In this document: in pieces, positions 13,701 to 25,663 of the stretch
Position numbering within the stretch: position 1 is the first letter of the stretch
Layout: every line of letters begins with the position of its first letter
Assembly: GCA_914767715.1 (NCBI GenBank)
Contig: OU612075.1
Coordinates: 16,742,001-16,806,000, forward strand
Origin: Membranipora membranacea
Taxonomy: Eukaryota > Bryozoa > Gymnolaemata > Cheilostomatida > Membraniporidae
Direction of reading: 5' to 3'
DNA: 64,000 bases
Position numbers and translations under genes: made by a program
Notes under the pieces: generated by a model
Database searches by the model: none
The model's input: the letters and a program-made list of their open reading frames with translations, nothing else
What the model was told of the DNA's origin: nothing

Positions 13701-16700
13701 AATTTTGAGTTGTTCACTTGTATTTAATAATGCAAGTGAGCTTTTGTGAGCACAGTAACTTTCAGTTGTCTCCTCTCTGACATTTTTAGTCAATGAGTAA
13801 ATAACTCCTGAATACCGATATACTCCTTTAGTACGAGCATACTTGTTGAATAAAATATTGTAATTTTAAATGGGTTGTATATTGACGACCATTATTCCAT
13901 GTGTCTAAGTGTTAATTCTCTATTGGCATCTATACCTTCTTGTTTCATCATTATTACTTTTGCATCAGAACAAGCACCAGAAGGCAAGCATGCCCACAGA
14001 GGTCCAATCGATAAATCAATGAAACATTCGGATGCTAAGAGAAGGAGGATAGCACTTACAACTGTACCTAGTCTAAACATACAAACACCACCATCTACAT
14101 ATTACATGTCTAGTGAGACAAATACAGCCATGTCACACAATGGTATGTCATCCGTTTGGTTTTAGTAAGTTACGGTAAACTGGTTCAATGTACCAATTCC
14201 GCCATACTTATTCTGAATGATCATCCCTAAAAACCGGTTAATATCCTCCTTTATGACTCCACTGCTACGGACGACTTAATTCACAAACTGTCATTTACCA
14301 ACTTTACATTTCACCTTTTACTAACGTATTGCTTTAACCTATGGTAGTTCATTTTTTCGATAATAAACTGCGATCGTGTCATTTGGTATTCCTTATATAA
14401 GAGGTGTACATATTTCTGTATTTCATTATCAATGGTATATTATATGCAAAAAGGATAGCAAATTTCATAGGGTTGAGCATTTAGATAAGCTATTTTACTT
14501 TGTAGTGCTGTCAAGAAAATCTTATCAGATGAAAAGAAGCCACAGGGGCAGTGGGACTCACTGGTAAGTATGATCTGGTGGGGTTGATACTGACGGACAT
14601 GTCATTGAAGTTATAACCCGAGAATCATACAATTCCTTGTACCCACTGAATTAGATTCTTCTCTTAGAATGGAAATAGTATCATGGCGTTATACGGTTAG
14701 GACACTAAACACAGAGACCCATCTGACTGTGATCTGATTGGCTGTCCCTAGTAGCATGAATAATTAGCCTGAGAAATTGTCTTGTTTACAAAATTGCAAA
14801 CAGTAATTATACCCCTACAGTGTCGATGATTAGGGCATTTCTAGATTGCTACTAGGGACTGGCTATTTTTGCAAGCCCTTTGTTTTGCAAAAGAAAGCTA
14901 ATGATGCTATTCCAGATATGGAATTCAATGCTTGTACCACATACTCACACTGTTTGTATAATGTTCTGTCAAGCATGAAGGCTTACCTTTTGCGTACACT
15001 GTACATAGAATAGGCCTAGGATGCCGCAGATAAGCTGGAGAACCTCCTAGTTTGACCGTTAGATATCATCTCCTGAGCCAAAGAGAGTGACATCACATCC
15101 TTTCAGCCTCAGATCTCCTTGTCGTAATCTGAGATTCCCCGAATCCGATAACAACATCACATGGCAAACTATCATCGGCAGTTAACAATCCTGGAACTTT
15201 AAACTTGAACGTTGGTGCTTTCAAGCCGACATAAATTTGTTTAATAGGTACATGTACTGTACCAACAATTAAATGAAGTAAATGTGATGAGAACCTTACT
15301 GTATTATTTACATTACAGGGACACTCTCTCTCATTCTCCACATGAGCTTAGCTCCGATTCGTTCCAGTGGACCAACAAAAACACAAATCCGTTCAGCCCA
15401 GAGCACCTCTATAGTCATCAGTTAGGCAAATGCCATAGTCAGTCCTACTCTGCCTGCCACAGTGAGGAATCTCCGACATGCTCCGATGAACTCTCCCCTG
15501 TAAGCTATGAGTTAGATGATGATATTGGTCCGGGTGAGAAGTTTGAAGGTGCACCACCACCTATAATACCTGACATGTATATAAGTGAAGCTCACAGGTA
15601 CTCCTCAGTACGTGATGTGAAAGCGGACAGGGTACAGCACAGCTCATATACTGATGATCAATATAGAGAGGATTTATATGAGGACAGTTATACCACTGAA
15701 AATAGAAACAATCCACAGTATATCAACGAGCATCGGCGTCATGCACAGAAGGTTAGACAGTCAGATAGAGGTATGACTGAGTCTCATACACAACACAGAA
15801 GAAATAAAACATACAACAATACTAATGTGACATCGGAAGAATATGATCAAGACTACGAGGATAGGTACTCTTCCTACGCGCATCATGCTAATCCTGAGAA
15901 GAAGAACCATAAGAATTTATCTGAGATATTTGCCATGCAAGATCCACTGCAATCAAGCAATGCTGAACTGTCTTCACATCATGACCGATATACGCACGCC
16001 GACCAGCTGAGTGAATATAATGAGAGCATGTCAAGTCCTCGTAGTGTCAATAGGATATCAGCTGAGAGCTCACGGTCGGGAACAAATCACAACAATCAAT
16101 ACTCTCAAAACTTTCCACAAGGTATCTCATATCAGAGAATCAATAACGTTCTAAGAGGAGATCATCACTTGCCTGTTGCGGGATATAATCATGAGAGTCA
16201 TAAAAATAATACTTATGAAAATAATTGTTCTCAGAATGCTGTCAATTCTCACAGGGCTGTACACCGTAAACGCTCCCAGGATAGACAAGAAAGAACAAGG
16301 AAAGCAGATCACATCGCTCAGCACATCGCTCAGTCTGATATAGATGGGTATAGTCACCCATTCTATGATGACTACACACTGCAACCTCATGATTCACAAT
16401 CCGGAATGGACTACGATAACAGGTATCATACACCTGTCACTACTTATGACGGTCGTAGACTGCCAATTGCTGGCTTTGAGAATTATGAAGTATTCTCTCC
16501 GAAGCATCGAACAGCAAGCCACGATGATCTGAACAGGGAAAGATGGCCAAGATCCCAGAGGAAGCCTATACCTGAGGGTAGGCTGGGTCGTGCACCGCAC
16601 ACTGACATCCCACACACAGAGAGGCTCTCATGGTAATGATAAGCTATTAGCATTAAATATTTATCATTAAATATTAAATTTTTTATAATGTCATTAATGA

Positions 16701-19700
16701 TATATTAAATAATCATTGAATATATCATCAAGTATATATATTAGCTCTAATCATTAAATATTGGAATTGGAATGATCAACATGATTGTTTTAATGTGCAA
16801 TCGTAATATGTTGTGTAGTAACTCAAAGCTTCCCAAAATAGAAGTTCTCTTGATATCAATGGCTCAGAATAGAGTATGTTCTCTTTTCCTATGATTTTAT
16901 TACGTGTATGTTTCGCCTAGATTTGTGAAATGTACATCTTGATTGGGAGCGAGCGAAATGCGAAAAAGTATGCTTGCAAGTTTTATATGTTATAGGCATG
17001 TTGTAGACTACAACCGGCAATAGTTGGAAAAATGCTTACTCAACTCGACGCATACCCTGGACTTGAACTATTGCACGAATTTGGATCTCCCCTTAGTTAT
17101 TTATACTATCAATAAGCATCCTAGCCTGTCTTAACAAGCTTTGTTGGGGAAACAAGTTTGACGCCCCCCCCCCCCCCCCAACGAAGCTTGACAAGACAGG
17201 CTATTAGCCCTCAGGTCAGAACTTCTGAGCAGAGTGAATATCAGACTCAGACTCTTGGAAGCGTTTTATTCTGTACCCCTTGTACCCCTTTTATTCATTT
17301 ACATGTATCTGTTGCTTTACCTTATTCTCAGTATTTACATGTACAGGGTTGATGGAGAAAGAGTCAGGGTGGTTCAGTTGAGAGACATACATAGCCTCAG
17401 GTCTCTATCAGAAGGAAGACGCCCCACACAGACTGTGTATAGATCAGAGCTTCATGATTCAGGGTGAGTAGATATGCTATCGACAGCTTATTGTACTAGT
17501 GTCTTACTAGACCGATTCTCGCTCCATACACAGACACAAGCAGGATGGTAAAAATCATACCAACACGTTTCATCTTTGTAAATTTCCCATGTTATTCATG
17601 TGCCCTTGCAAGCCTATCACGTGTCTGTGCTTAAATGCCTAAAATATGGCACAATTCCTAATGTCCTGCGTTTGCAGGATGACAACCTTACAATGTGTCT
17701 ATTGCACATAAAAGAAAGCAGTGAACACACAGGTAGGTTCTGTTAACTTCAGTCAGCCAGACAAGAAAAGTAAATAGCCACAATGCATACATTCATAGTG
17801 AGGGTTATCTCTTTTGACATTTTTATTTCCATTAAACTTAATTTGTAACATGAAGAAAAATCAAAATTGTGGCAGTGTAAGCGTTATAAGGGTTTTTGTC
17901 AAAAGCGATGAATTGAACTTCAAAATAATTATGTACACATTTGAAAGAAATATAAAATATTTGTTGTTCGATGCAGGCTCTGTTGATAAGGAGGCAATGA
18001 TGAGATATCTCAAGTATTCCACCAAATGTTGATTTGAATGTGAATGTACGCATAATATAAAAAATGAAAAGTTACTGAATATATACAAGAAAATAGATTC
18101 TGTGGCCTCCGGTCCTGCAACACAAAGCAGTACTTATTGACAACAACAGACTTATAACATACTCCATCGAAATTTAAGCTCAAACTGTGCTCATTGAATT
18201 CTGGCAATTCTAAGTAGCCTACTGATGTCATTATTTTTAACTAGTAACTTCTGACCACACTTTTTCACCTCGTTCATTGATTTCAAGCCCTGACTTTGAC
18301 AATAAGATCGCCCAATAATTTCCTCAGTCAATTATCTTTGAGCTATACAGAAGGGTAGCAGTAGTTGAAGTTCCTTGATATGCTTAGTCTTTTTATCATA
18401 CACTTGATCAGACTTTGACTATGATGATGATTACGGTTGTCCCCCTCTTCACTCTGGAATCTAGAAAAATAAGAACCTTGTTGTAGTGAAATGTCGTACC
18501 AGTCAGATGTACAAGAATATAAGATTTAGGTATTTATGCAATGTTGATGTGAAGGTTGTTGGTGTAGGTCACACTTACCTTGTCTTTACCTCACCAAACT
18601 TGACATCAGGCTATGAATCGATAAATCAGTTACTCTTGCATCAGCTCTTATGACGGTTTTGCCACAATGTGGAACTGATAGTAATTTTTAAATAATGGTT
18701 TGGAACTTGGTTTTCTGCACATATCACATCAAATAAATATCGTACTTCATTTATTCAACTGAAAGTATGTGAGGTTTCAATAGTGGCACGCAGAAGTATG
18801 TATATTAACACAGTGGTTTAGTAATGGTGAGCATACCTGCATTGCTAGATGACCTTGACACCCATAGATAGCCTGCGTTACAGTGATCTTGTATAGCCTG
18901 TGGTATGAAGCTATTGTCAGTTAACTCCCCTGGTAGTACGGATACCTCTATATGGTCTCCTGACAGTGTGAGAGAGTCAGACTCTTGTAGCCTCAGAGAA
19001 TTCTCTAGGTCCCATCCCTGTTGGGAGGTACTACCCACAGGGAGGAGATAACACACTCCTGAGCTAGAATCTCTGCTAAAGTAAAGTCCCTGTAAGTTAA
19101 AGTGATAACATCAGTCTTAGAGCAGAGACAGTTTATGGTGGCAAGTATTGTAGACGAAATAAACATTAATTTTCAAGATTTGTCTACCCCCCATATAAAG
19201 ATCAAAAGAAGCAGGGATACCCACAGATCAAAGCGCTTAAAGTCAGGCATTAAGTGCAAGCCAAATTAATTACATCTCCAATATAATTTGAAATTCTCGA
19301 CACAAGAAAAGCTTTACCTTAGTGAAATCTTGAGCACTAAAAGATCCATCGTAGTTTGTAAAGGTTACAATATTCTCATATTTATAAGCTAAGTCCTCTC
19401 TCTCCGTATACACCTCCTGTAATAAAGGTTAGGAATGAATGAAACGAAAAAAGTACAGATTGAGAGTGTCGATTGTTGCTGTATATATGTAGTGCTAACA
19501 GGCTTTTTTCCGCTACGCCTCCATGTCTCTTTTGAGCTCAAGCCAAATCAAGCTGAGTTGTTACCTCTCAGAAAACTACTTTTAATAATTAGAGAACAAT
19601 CTGAAACCTATTCAGTGAAAATTATTTAAAGCTACTCATAAACATTCCCGATACTAATTTTATAGAAAAAGAATCATTAACACACAGTAAGCTAGCGACT

Positions 19701-22700
19701 TGACCTGATCGCCCAGTTTAACATGACAAGATCTAGTTTTTGTGTATTCTGGTGTGTGGTAGTGATTTACTGATTAGTGAAGAGATGGTGGCTGCCTGAT
19801 AGCGACATACACAAGAGCAGCAGTAGATACACCCAGTAATATAGATAGGTCAAGGGTAGAGGCTACCTGACATCTATGGCTGCTTGTGTTTCCTCTGTAC
19901 CCCTCACTCAACTCCTACAATGTAGCAAATGGTAGTCAGAACATTGGCGAAAATAGATGCATGCTCATTTACCGTAATGACTATAAACCCAGGACTCCGT
20001 TCAGCTAATATAATGGTTATTTTACTCACAGGTAATTTCTTGTAGTCTGCCATTTTTGCTCTGGGTTGAGAATTCTGCCTGCTCTGATAGGAGTGAAATT
20101 TGATTTTAGTGATTCTTATATTGAACATTATGTTTTATGTAGCAAAACATTTAGGACCCACTCTGCGCATGTGAGAACTGTTGAGGCATACGTTCGTCTC
20201 TGCAGCATAGGGCTTGAATTAATTCACCTAAACTAGGAACCTAAATTGGAGAAACAATGTAAACCCATAATTTAGAAATATTTGGGCCAAAATAGAACAC
20301 TGGCTTTGATATCTTATAACATTGAACACTGGGAGTTGTCTTTCTTGATGGAAGGCAGCGCCACTATTGCTCTGCTGCAGAGATAGACTATGTCACAAGG
20401 CTATCATGCAGGCAGAGTGTTTAGGACCTGTTATTGTTGATTATTGCAACATCCTCAACAACAAAAACAGGATATTAAATTGATAATGAAGACCCTGTAT
20501 TGCTAAATACATGATTAACTCTGTACAACTTGAAGTTAATAAGTTCTAAGAGTAAAACATATCCTGCTCTGTGATCAGCTGATGGCAAAATATCCGCGGC
20601 TCTTAATAATAATATAGCTATTGTGTCTAGTGCAATCAATTATGGTATTTAATATCATTGGTGAAACTGAATTTAATGAGACCTTAAACATATAAATACC
20701 TATAAACATTTGTATGTTTTTGTTATGGTTGCGACATAAGCGGATGAATCTGCAATAAATATTTCAGCTGTGGTTGTTATCTAATGATATCATTCTACAA
20801 GCTGAGAGCTTTGGTAGTGAGGCAAAATTGTGTTTTGCTATCTTTATTTACTGTTTTTGGGAGAAAGTCTACAAGAAGCTACAACTTGAATTTCAGCTAA
20901 GCCCAAGCTGTTACAGTACATGGACCAAATCTGACAGTTTCTTTAAAAATTAAAGTTGCAGGTTTGTTATGAGTGGTTTTCAGTACAGAGATTAGTCGAT
21001 AAGATTTATATATTTAAAAGGTCACACATGAGTCAAACCAAGCCGAATGAAATAGATCTCATGCTAATGACTGAGAATATTACCTATCAGGTTTTGTCCT
21101 TTCAATAACCATGATTTAACCTGTTCTCTATCTCTTAGTGTGACAGACTGTAACACACAACGCTCTGATGGACCTGAATACGGGCAAACAGCGAGAAGTG
21201 CCTCTGTGCAGATGATCACAAGGAATGTATCAGCTTTGTCTGCTCCTGGTCAGCGCTGCCACTCTACAGAGAAAGGTCGCTGCCGTCCATCGACGTCTTC
21301 TCCCTCTACTTTGAGCTCTGCTCATGATCATAGTCGCAGAAATAGGTTTGAAATGTGAGTCAGGGGGTCTTCCAATCAGCATGAGCGATGTTTTTTAAAG
21401 CTAATTATCACTTTCACATCACTCAGATTTATCGCTCAATTGTTCATTCAATTACACAAATTCGTGCCTGAATTGCTCACTCATGATGTATTTATAATTC
21501 CATCAATGAGTGAACGATTTGTGAGCGAGACCTTTGTAGGTATTTGCCTGTTTTAATAGCATAAAATTTGTGTAACAAAGAAAAAATGGTTCCACGCAAT
21601 TGAACTTGATTCCAAAAGTTTTACTAGCATCAGGACAGCAGTACAAATATGGTTCCTGTCGCACAGACTTCTTTTGTTGATAGCCAGTCTGTTTTCGAGG
21701 TTTGATGATGTTTAGTTATGATATTAAAGTTTGGTCATCCTTCCACTATAACCTGCCACGTCGCTCCTTCTTCACAACATCGCGACCTCACAGTATCTCT
21801 GATATAGCATATGCCATATAGCTCATGATGATGACCATTGCACAGTATTCAAAATATACCATATAGGTCTCAGATTGACAAAGGAGGCCATGAATCTTTG
21901 TATGAGAGATATCTTAACATTCAGAGCAGAGATAAAGTCAGGAGAGAATTCAGGAGGAGCGTTACGTCCAAGTCTAGAAGCTGCTCTCAGTCGTCCTCCC
22001 ATCTATCAGATAACGAAGATTCTGCACCAATGTGAGTGTTCGTCAGATTGAGCATATTGGCCATATTCTATCCCAAATGTTTGGTAACAGGCCTAACAAC
22101 AAGGCATAACTTGGAAGTAAGCTAATGCTAAAGATTGTGACCCGTGAAGTTTTGTAAATATGTTATGATTTTAATAAAGCGGCTCATAAAATCACAGCAA
22201 TCACTGTGATAAAAGTGTTATATGATTCTCTCAACAGTTGTTATTTCTTCTATCTTTTCAGGCAAGCAGAAGTCAAATCTACCCGCTCTAAAGGTCAGTC
22301 GTCTAATTTATTAACATGTTGTTATAAATGACAGTTTTGTTTGGATTGGTGTTTAACTACCTTGTCTTGACAAGCAGGGTTGGTTGGCATGTATTTATTG
22401 TGTACAAACCTATGAAGTAATGAAGTAAATGAATATAGGACAGTAATATCACAAAGTAAGACTATATCTTCACTCTGTGATAAAATCATAGTCATATTGA
22501 TAGTAAAATTTCCGCACAACTGGCCAAGTTGATTTATTTGAATTATTAATTTATGACTGCAAAATTATATTGGACTGCTTATAAGGAAGTATTCGAAAGC
22601 AAAATAATCCGAAAGATAACAGCTGTGTTTGTTTTAATATGACTTCATATTTTTGTTACAGAGAGGCTGCCATGTAAGGATAACTCAGACAAAAGCTCAG

Positions 22701-24474
22701 TTCATAGCGTCAAAGAGTTTATGCTTCCTGAAGATCCTCCATACAATGATAGAAAGGTCTCACGAAGCAGAACCAGCTCACCGCTGCCCAGTAAAGGAGG
22801 TGTAGACAGGGATGGATTCAAGATCCCGACTGACATCCTTAATCCAGCTTTCAGGTATTTAGGAAGCTCGCAGAAATGAGTCAGTCTTGGCAGTCTCAAA
22901 CATCAGCCCTCATTATTTACAAATAATGATGTTGATCACTGCGAAGATCGCCAATATATATTGGTGCGCTAGCCACATGTGGTCGTATGAAGGAAATAAG
23001 CCAATAGTAGGCAGGTAGTACCGATATCCAAATAATAAAATCGCTAAACATTGTGATGGTTGTATTGAATAGCATCCTTGCATTCAGCAATTGAAAGCAG
23101 TGGCTTTCAATTGCTTCAATATTCAAAAACTAAGGTTTTTGAAGATTTTTTGTTGTGCAACTAATTTTATTCAACATTGAGTGATGCTTAAGAACTGTTG
23201 GGTTGATAGCATGCTAAATTACAACCGCTATACGTAATCTCAATGACAAACTCCCTATGACCCTCTTGTCTTCATGTCGATTTGCTTTTAATTCACCTTT
23301 TTGCCTTACATTCCATTGATTTTACAGGACGCCCCCTAAACCATTACGTAAAAACAGGGCTTCCCCTGCAAGAATTAGTGTATCCACTCCTACCAGGAAA
23401 GGTGAAGGTCCCTCTGGTGTAGACAATGGCAGCCCTTCAGTAATAATATCGAGAGCGATCAAAAAACTCGGACTACAATCGCCAGGTCGCTCTCCAGGTG
23501 GGTATCAAACTAGATGATGATGACTACTGATATATATCTATAGAATATGGATATATTAGTTTTCATATATATCTAGTTTGATCTATTTGTCAGCATTCTG
23601 AGTTGCTCTCCCTCCACTAGAATGCATAATGTCGACTCTCTATGCAGTCTAATAGATCAAACTTTATCTAGTCATACCTAGATCCAGTATAATCCAATTG
23701 TCTGCATTCCAGTTGCTCCCTTCCACTAGTGACGCCCCAGGCAAAAACTGCGACGTGACTAGTGGAGGGAGTGCAACTGCGAATGCAGGCAAATGGACCA
23801 AACTTGGTCTTAGTCATAAAACAAAAAACACATTAATTAAAGTCAATGTTCTCCAAATTGCATAGCGTATATTCTGTCAGTAAATGAGATGTGTTGTTCC
23901 CATTTCAGGTAGAGGTGCTCGCTGTAGCTTGAATGACAGCAGACCTGCTGCTGCCGCTGATAGCTCTATGATAACTAGTACAGCTGATGATGATAATATA
24001 GACAGCGCTTCAGTCATGCAGAGTTCTGTGGTTAATCCTCACTTCTCCAGGTGAATAGCTATACTAGATAGTAGACAAAGTTTTGACAATGATAACTTGG
24101 ATGAGGCCCGTTCGTGTAAATTCCAAAAATTCAATTCTAATGATTCCAGATTGAGAACAGTGCAATGATAAGCTTTACAAGTAACATAACTTTGTCTTAG
24201 ATTAACTGGTAATAATAATGAAATTGATCCAATTTTTATGAACTTTGGAGTTGCCCCCCTCCCTCAAGCTTCCTGAAATACAGGTTTATTGGATCAAACT
24301 GAATTTAATAAATACCAGATGTGGTTATAATCTGTTTATTTATATATTATTAAATTATATTGCTTTGTTATATTTTTCAGACGGTATAACAGTGTGTTCA
24401 ATCCTATGCACACTGCAAAGATGAAGCTTCCTATCACAAAGTCGGCTAACTCAAACAGAAATAATAAACACTGA
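10781..24474 (+). CDS. Uncharacterised Ser/Arg/His-rich 1045-aa protein, 17 exons
   Basis: I do not recognise the family. Exons: 10781-10861, 11189-11258, 11509-11568, 12386-12487, 13063-13099, 13399-13511, 13969-14142, 14506-14563, 15319-16632, 17347-17463, 21139-21354, 21867-22031, 22262-22293, 22662-22854, 23328-23497, 23909-24050, 24381-24474. All have GT/AG borders, phases agree throughout, and the total is 3138 nt. The N-terminus (MMNGTLKDAFAETRQRFLSR) looks helical. An acidic patch (YSDDDDYITEEEL), a basic KRRR stretch and a large exon of about 438 codons rich in S, H, N, Y and D follow; it looks disordered. That exon has two related motifs, HLPVAGYNHE and RLPIAGFENYE. The C-terminal third is rich in S/T-P and basic residues (TPPKPLRKNR, LQSPGRSP), as in cytoskeleton- or chromatin-associated proteins. 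No signal peptide or membrane helix. Intron 10 (17464-21138) contains an antisense gene. Confidence 0.82.
12158..12322 (-). repeat. tRNA-like SINE with terminal hairpin
   Basis: Read on the minus strand, GAGCGCTTAGACTAATGG, then a TTGAGCTTCTCAATCTGAGA region and GCAGGTTAGAATC resemble a Ser/Leu-type tRNA body with a B box. Its head is an inverted repeat: 12241-12266 pairs with 12297-12322 (core GCAATGTGAGTTGGTGAC). A related piece lies at 63274-63333. Confidence 0.5.
12771..12838. repeat. Solo half copy of the 31.1-kb palindromic element
   Basis: AGTACCAAACTGGAGAGAGG, GACAACTCCG and CTCAGAAAACTGT match the right arm of the inverted repeat at 31078-31567. It lies in an intron of the 1045-aa gene. 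Confidence 0.75.
12900..12990. repeat. Short inverted repeats around TAGTCTATGG
   Basis: CCATAGACTTAATTTAGTCTATGG is a near-perfect palindrome, and a further TTGTCTATGG follows within 40 bp. It is intronic and could be a MITE fragment. Confidence 0.5.
14739..14874. repeat. Inverted repeat with CCCTAGTAGCA arms
   Basis: GGCTGTCCCTAGTAGCA at the left and TGCTACTAGGGACTGGC at the right are imperfect reverse complements about 100 bp apart. GTTTACAAAATTGCAAAC lies between them. It is a MITE-like hairpin in an intron of the 1045-aa gene. Confidence 0.6.
17121..17203. repeat. Hairpin element family B, copy 1, with poly(C) loop
   Basis: CTAGCCTGTCTTAACAAGCT pairs with AGCTTGACAAGACAGGCTA. The loop contains 16 consecutive C at 17164-17179. 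The same arms occur at 46.2 kb. Confidence 0.8.
18408..20053 (-). CDS. BRICHOS-domain type II membrane proprotein, nested antisense gene
   Basis: Exons in transcription order: 20053-20030, 19914-19807 (or -19813), 19416-19318, 19089-18837, 18460-18408; about 178 aa. A short cytosolic N-terminus (MADYKKLP, ELSEGYRGN) leads to a membrane helix (TLDLSILLGVSTAALVY). A lumenal BRICHOS domain follows: ENIVTFTNYDGSFSAQDFTKG with the conserved Asp, GVCYLLPV with the first Cys, and IPQAIQDHCNAGYLWV with the second. The last exon encodes DSRVKR, a furin-type site, then GTTVIIIIVKV and stop. In known BRICHOS proteins (ITM2B, pro-SP-C, annelid antimicrobial precursors) the domain chaperones a beta-prone C-terminal segment released by processing, and this tail fits. 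The tail has no Cys, unlike arenicin-type peptides. It lies in intron 10 of the plus-strand 1045-aa gene. The exon 2 donor is the least certain splice site. Confidence 0.78.
23571..23671. repeat. MITE-like repeat family A, copy 2
   Basis: TATCTAGTTTGATCTATTTG at the left and TAGATCAAACTTTATCTAG at the right form terminal inverted repeats around GAGTTGCTCTCCCTCCACTAG. It lies in an intron of the 1045-aa gene and is followed directly by copy 3. Confidence 0.65.
23672..23817. repeat. MITE-like repeat family A, copy 3
   Basis: Left end AATCCAATTGTCTGCATTCC and right end GAATGCAGGCAAATGGACC are inverted, with inner arms AGTTGCTCCCTTCCACTAGT and ACTAGTGGAGGGAGTGCAAC. The right end continues into AAACTTGGTCTTAGTCAT, as in the 40.0-kb copy. 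Confidence 0.72.
24222..24307. repeat. MITE-like repeat family A, degenerate copy
   Basis: TTGATCCAATTTTTATGAAC, GAGTTGCCCCCCTCCCTC and TTATTGGATCAAACTGAA keep the family order but with eroded ends. It lies in the last intron of the 1045-aa gene. Confidence 0.5.
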
Positions 24475-25663
24475 TTTTAAATTAAATAATGAAGATAACT
24501 GGAGCTGTGCTTGACTCCGTAAGACAACTACGATTATGACTCGTAAACTGTGTTACTATTTCAATAGTATATTTCTTAGAACTGATAATTTTTACCTGAT
24601 GTTTATGGCATCATAAGCTGCCGATGACTCTGATGAGTTAATCCTACAAGCTCTTCTTGTGTTTCTTGCTCAGCAAAATTTTCACTTATAATATTAAATT
24701 TAAAACTGTTCAGTTTTAGTTAGCACTGGAACTACAAGCAAGGAATACTCCTCACTCAAATTACAGTTAGACAAGCTTGTAGTTGCAATGTAAGCAAGAA
24801 AATGGACTACTGCAAAAATATGCTGATAGCACCAGTGCTCGGAATAAACAACAATATTGTCAAAATAACTAGTTCTTGTAGTAAGGAGTGCTTTGATAGT
24901 AAAGGATAAGGATCCGGTAACAGATGTTCAATACTCGGCCGAGCTTGAAGCCAACTGAGATTTAGAACTAGCGAGTTGATCATCATATCAGGGCTGCCTG
25001 TACTGGAAGTCTTATGGATGTTAGTAAACTATAAGTGAGTCCTCGAGGTCAAAGAGCAACACACTAAGATAAGAGGCTGGACCTACAGGCTATATATGCC
25101 AGGTATATCTGTATCACATATCATGCTGGTTATAAAATTACGAGCAGGCTCAGGCCAAAGGCTTTAAATTAGGATGGTTCATTATGTTAAATTGCATTCT
25201 GAGCAAGGGAGGAGAAGCTTTTATTTCTCAATGTTTTGTTTATTTCTGTTTTATTTTTCATCATAAATGTTGATATTATTTTGTAAAGTTTTGGCTATGG
25301 AAAGAGCTTAGTATTCATTCAGGAAATAAAATCTATAATGAGAAGTAAACTTGGACTTTGCATTATAGTAGCAGCTTAAAATTACAAAGGCTGTGACATT
25401 GCAGTTATTATTATGTTTGCTCATTCTTTTGTTATTTAAACTTGTAAGCCTTGCTGCTGTTAGTGATAACAGCTAAATCAATAGCAGCGCATAGCACTAG
25501 AATTTAGCCTAGCTTATCATCGCTTAGTTAGAACTAGTATTATCAAATATACCTGAATGGAGGCCTAGCGTGAGTCACTGCTGCTGCGTCAAAAAGTGCA
25601 GGATATAAGCTTAGATATGATTGCATCACATCAAGAATAGCTTTTAGATTCGGGCACAAACAG
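24475..25663. other. 3' flank of the 1045-aa gene and 5' flank of the F-box gene
   Basis: AATAAA hexamers on the plus strand near 24843 and 25324 are candidate polyadenylation signals for the upstream gene. Nothing else was recognised; promoter elements of the F-box gene should lie near the end. Confidence 0.4.

Noticed and set aside
21400-21545. Possible MITE with CACTCATGATG / CATCAATGAGTG arms
   Set aside because: The arms are short and imperfect and no second copy was found in the window.
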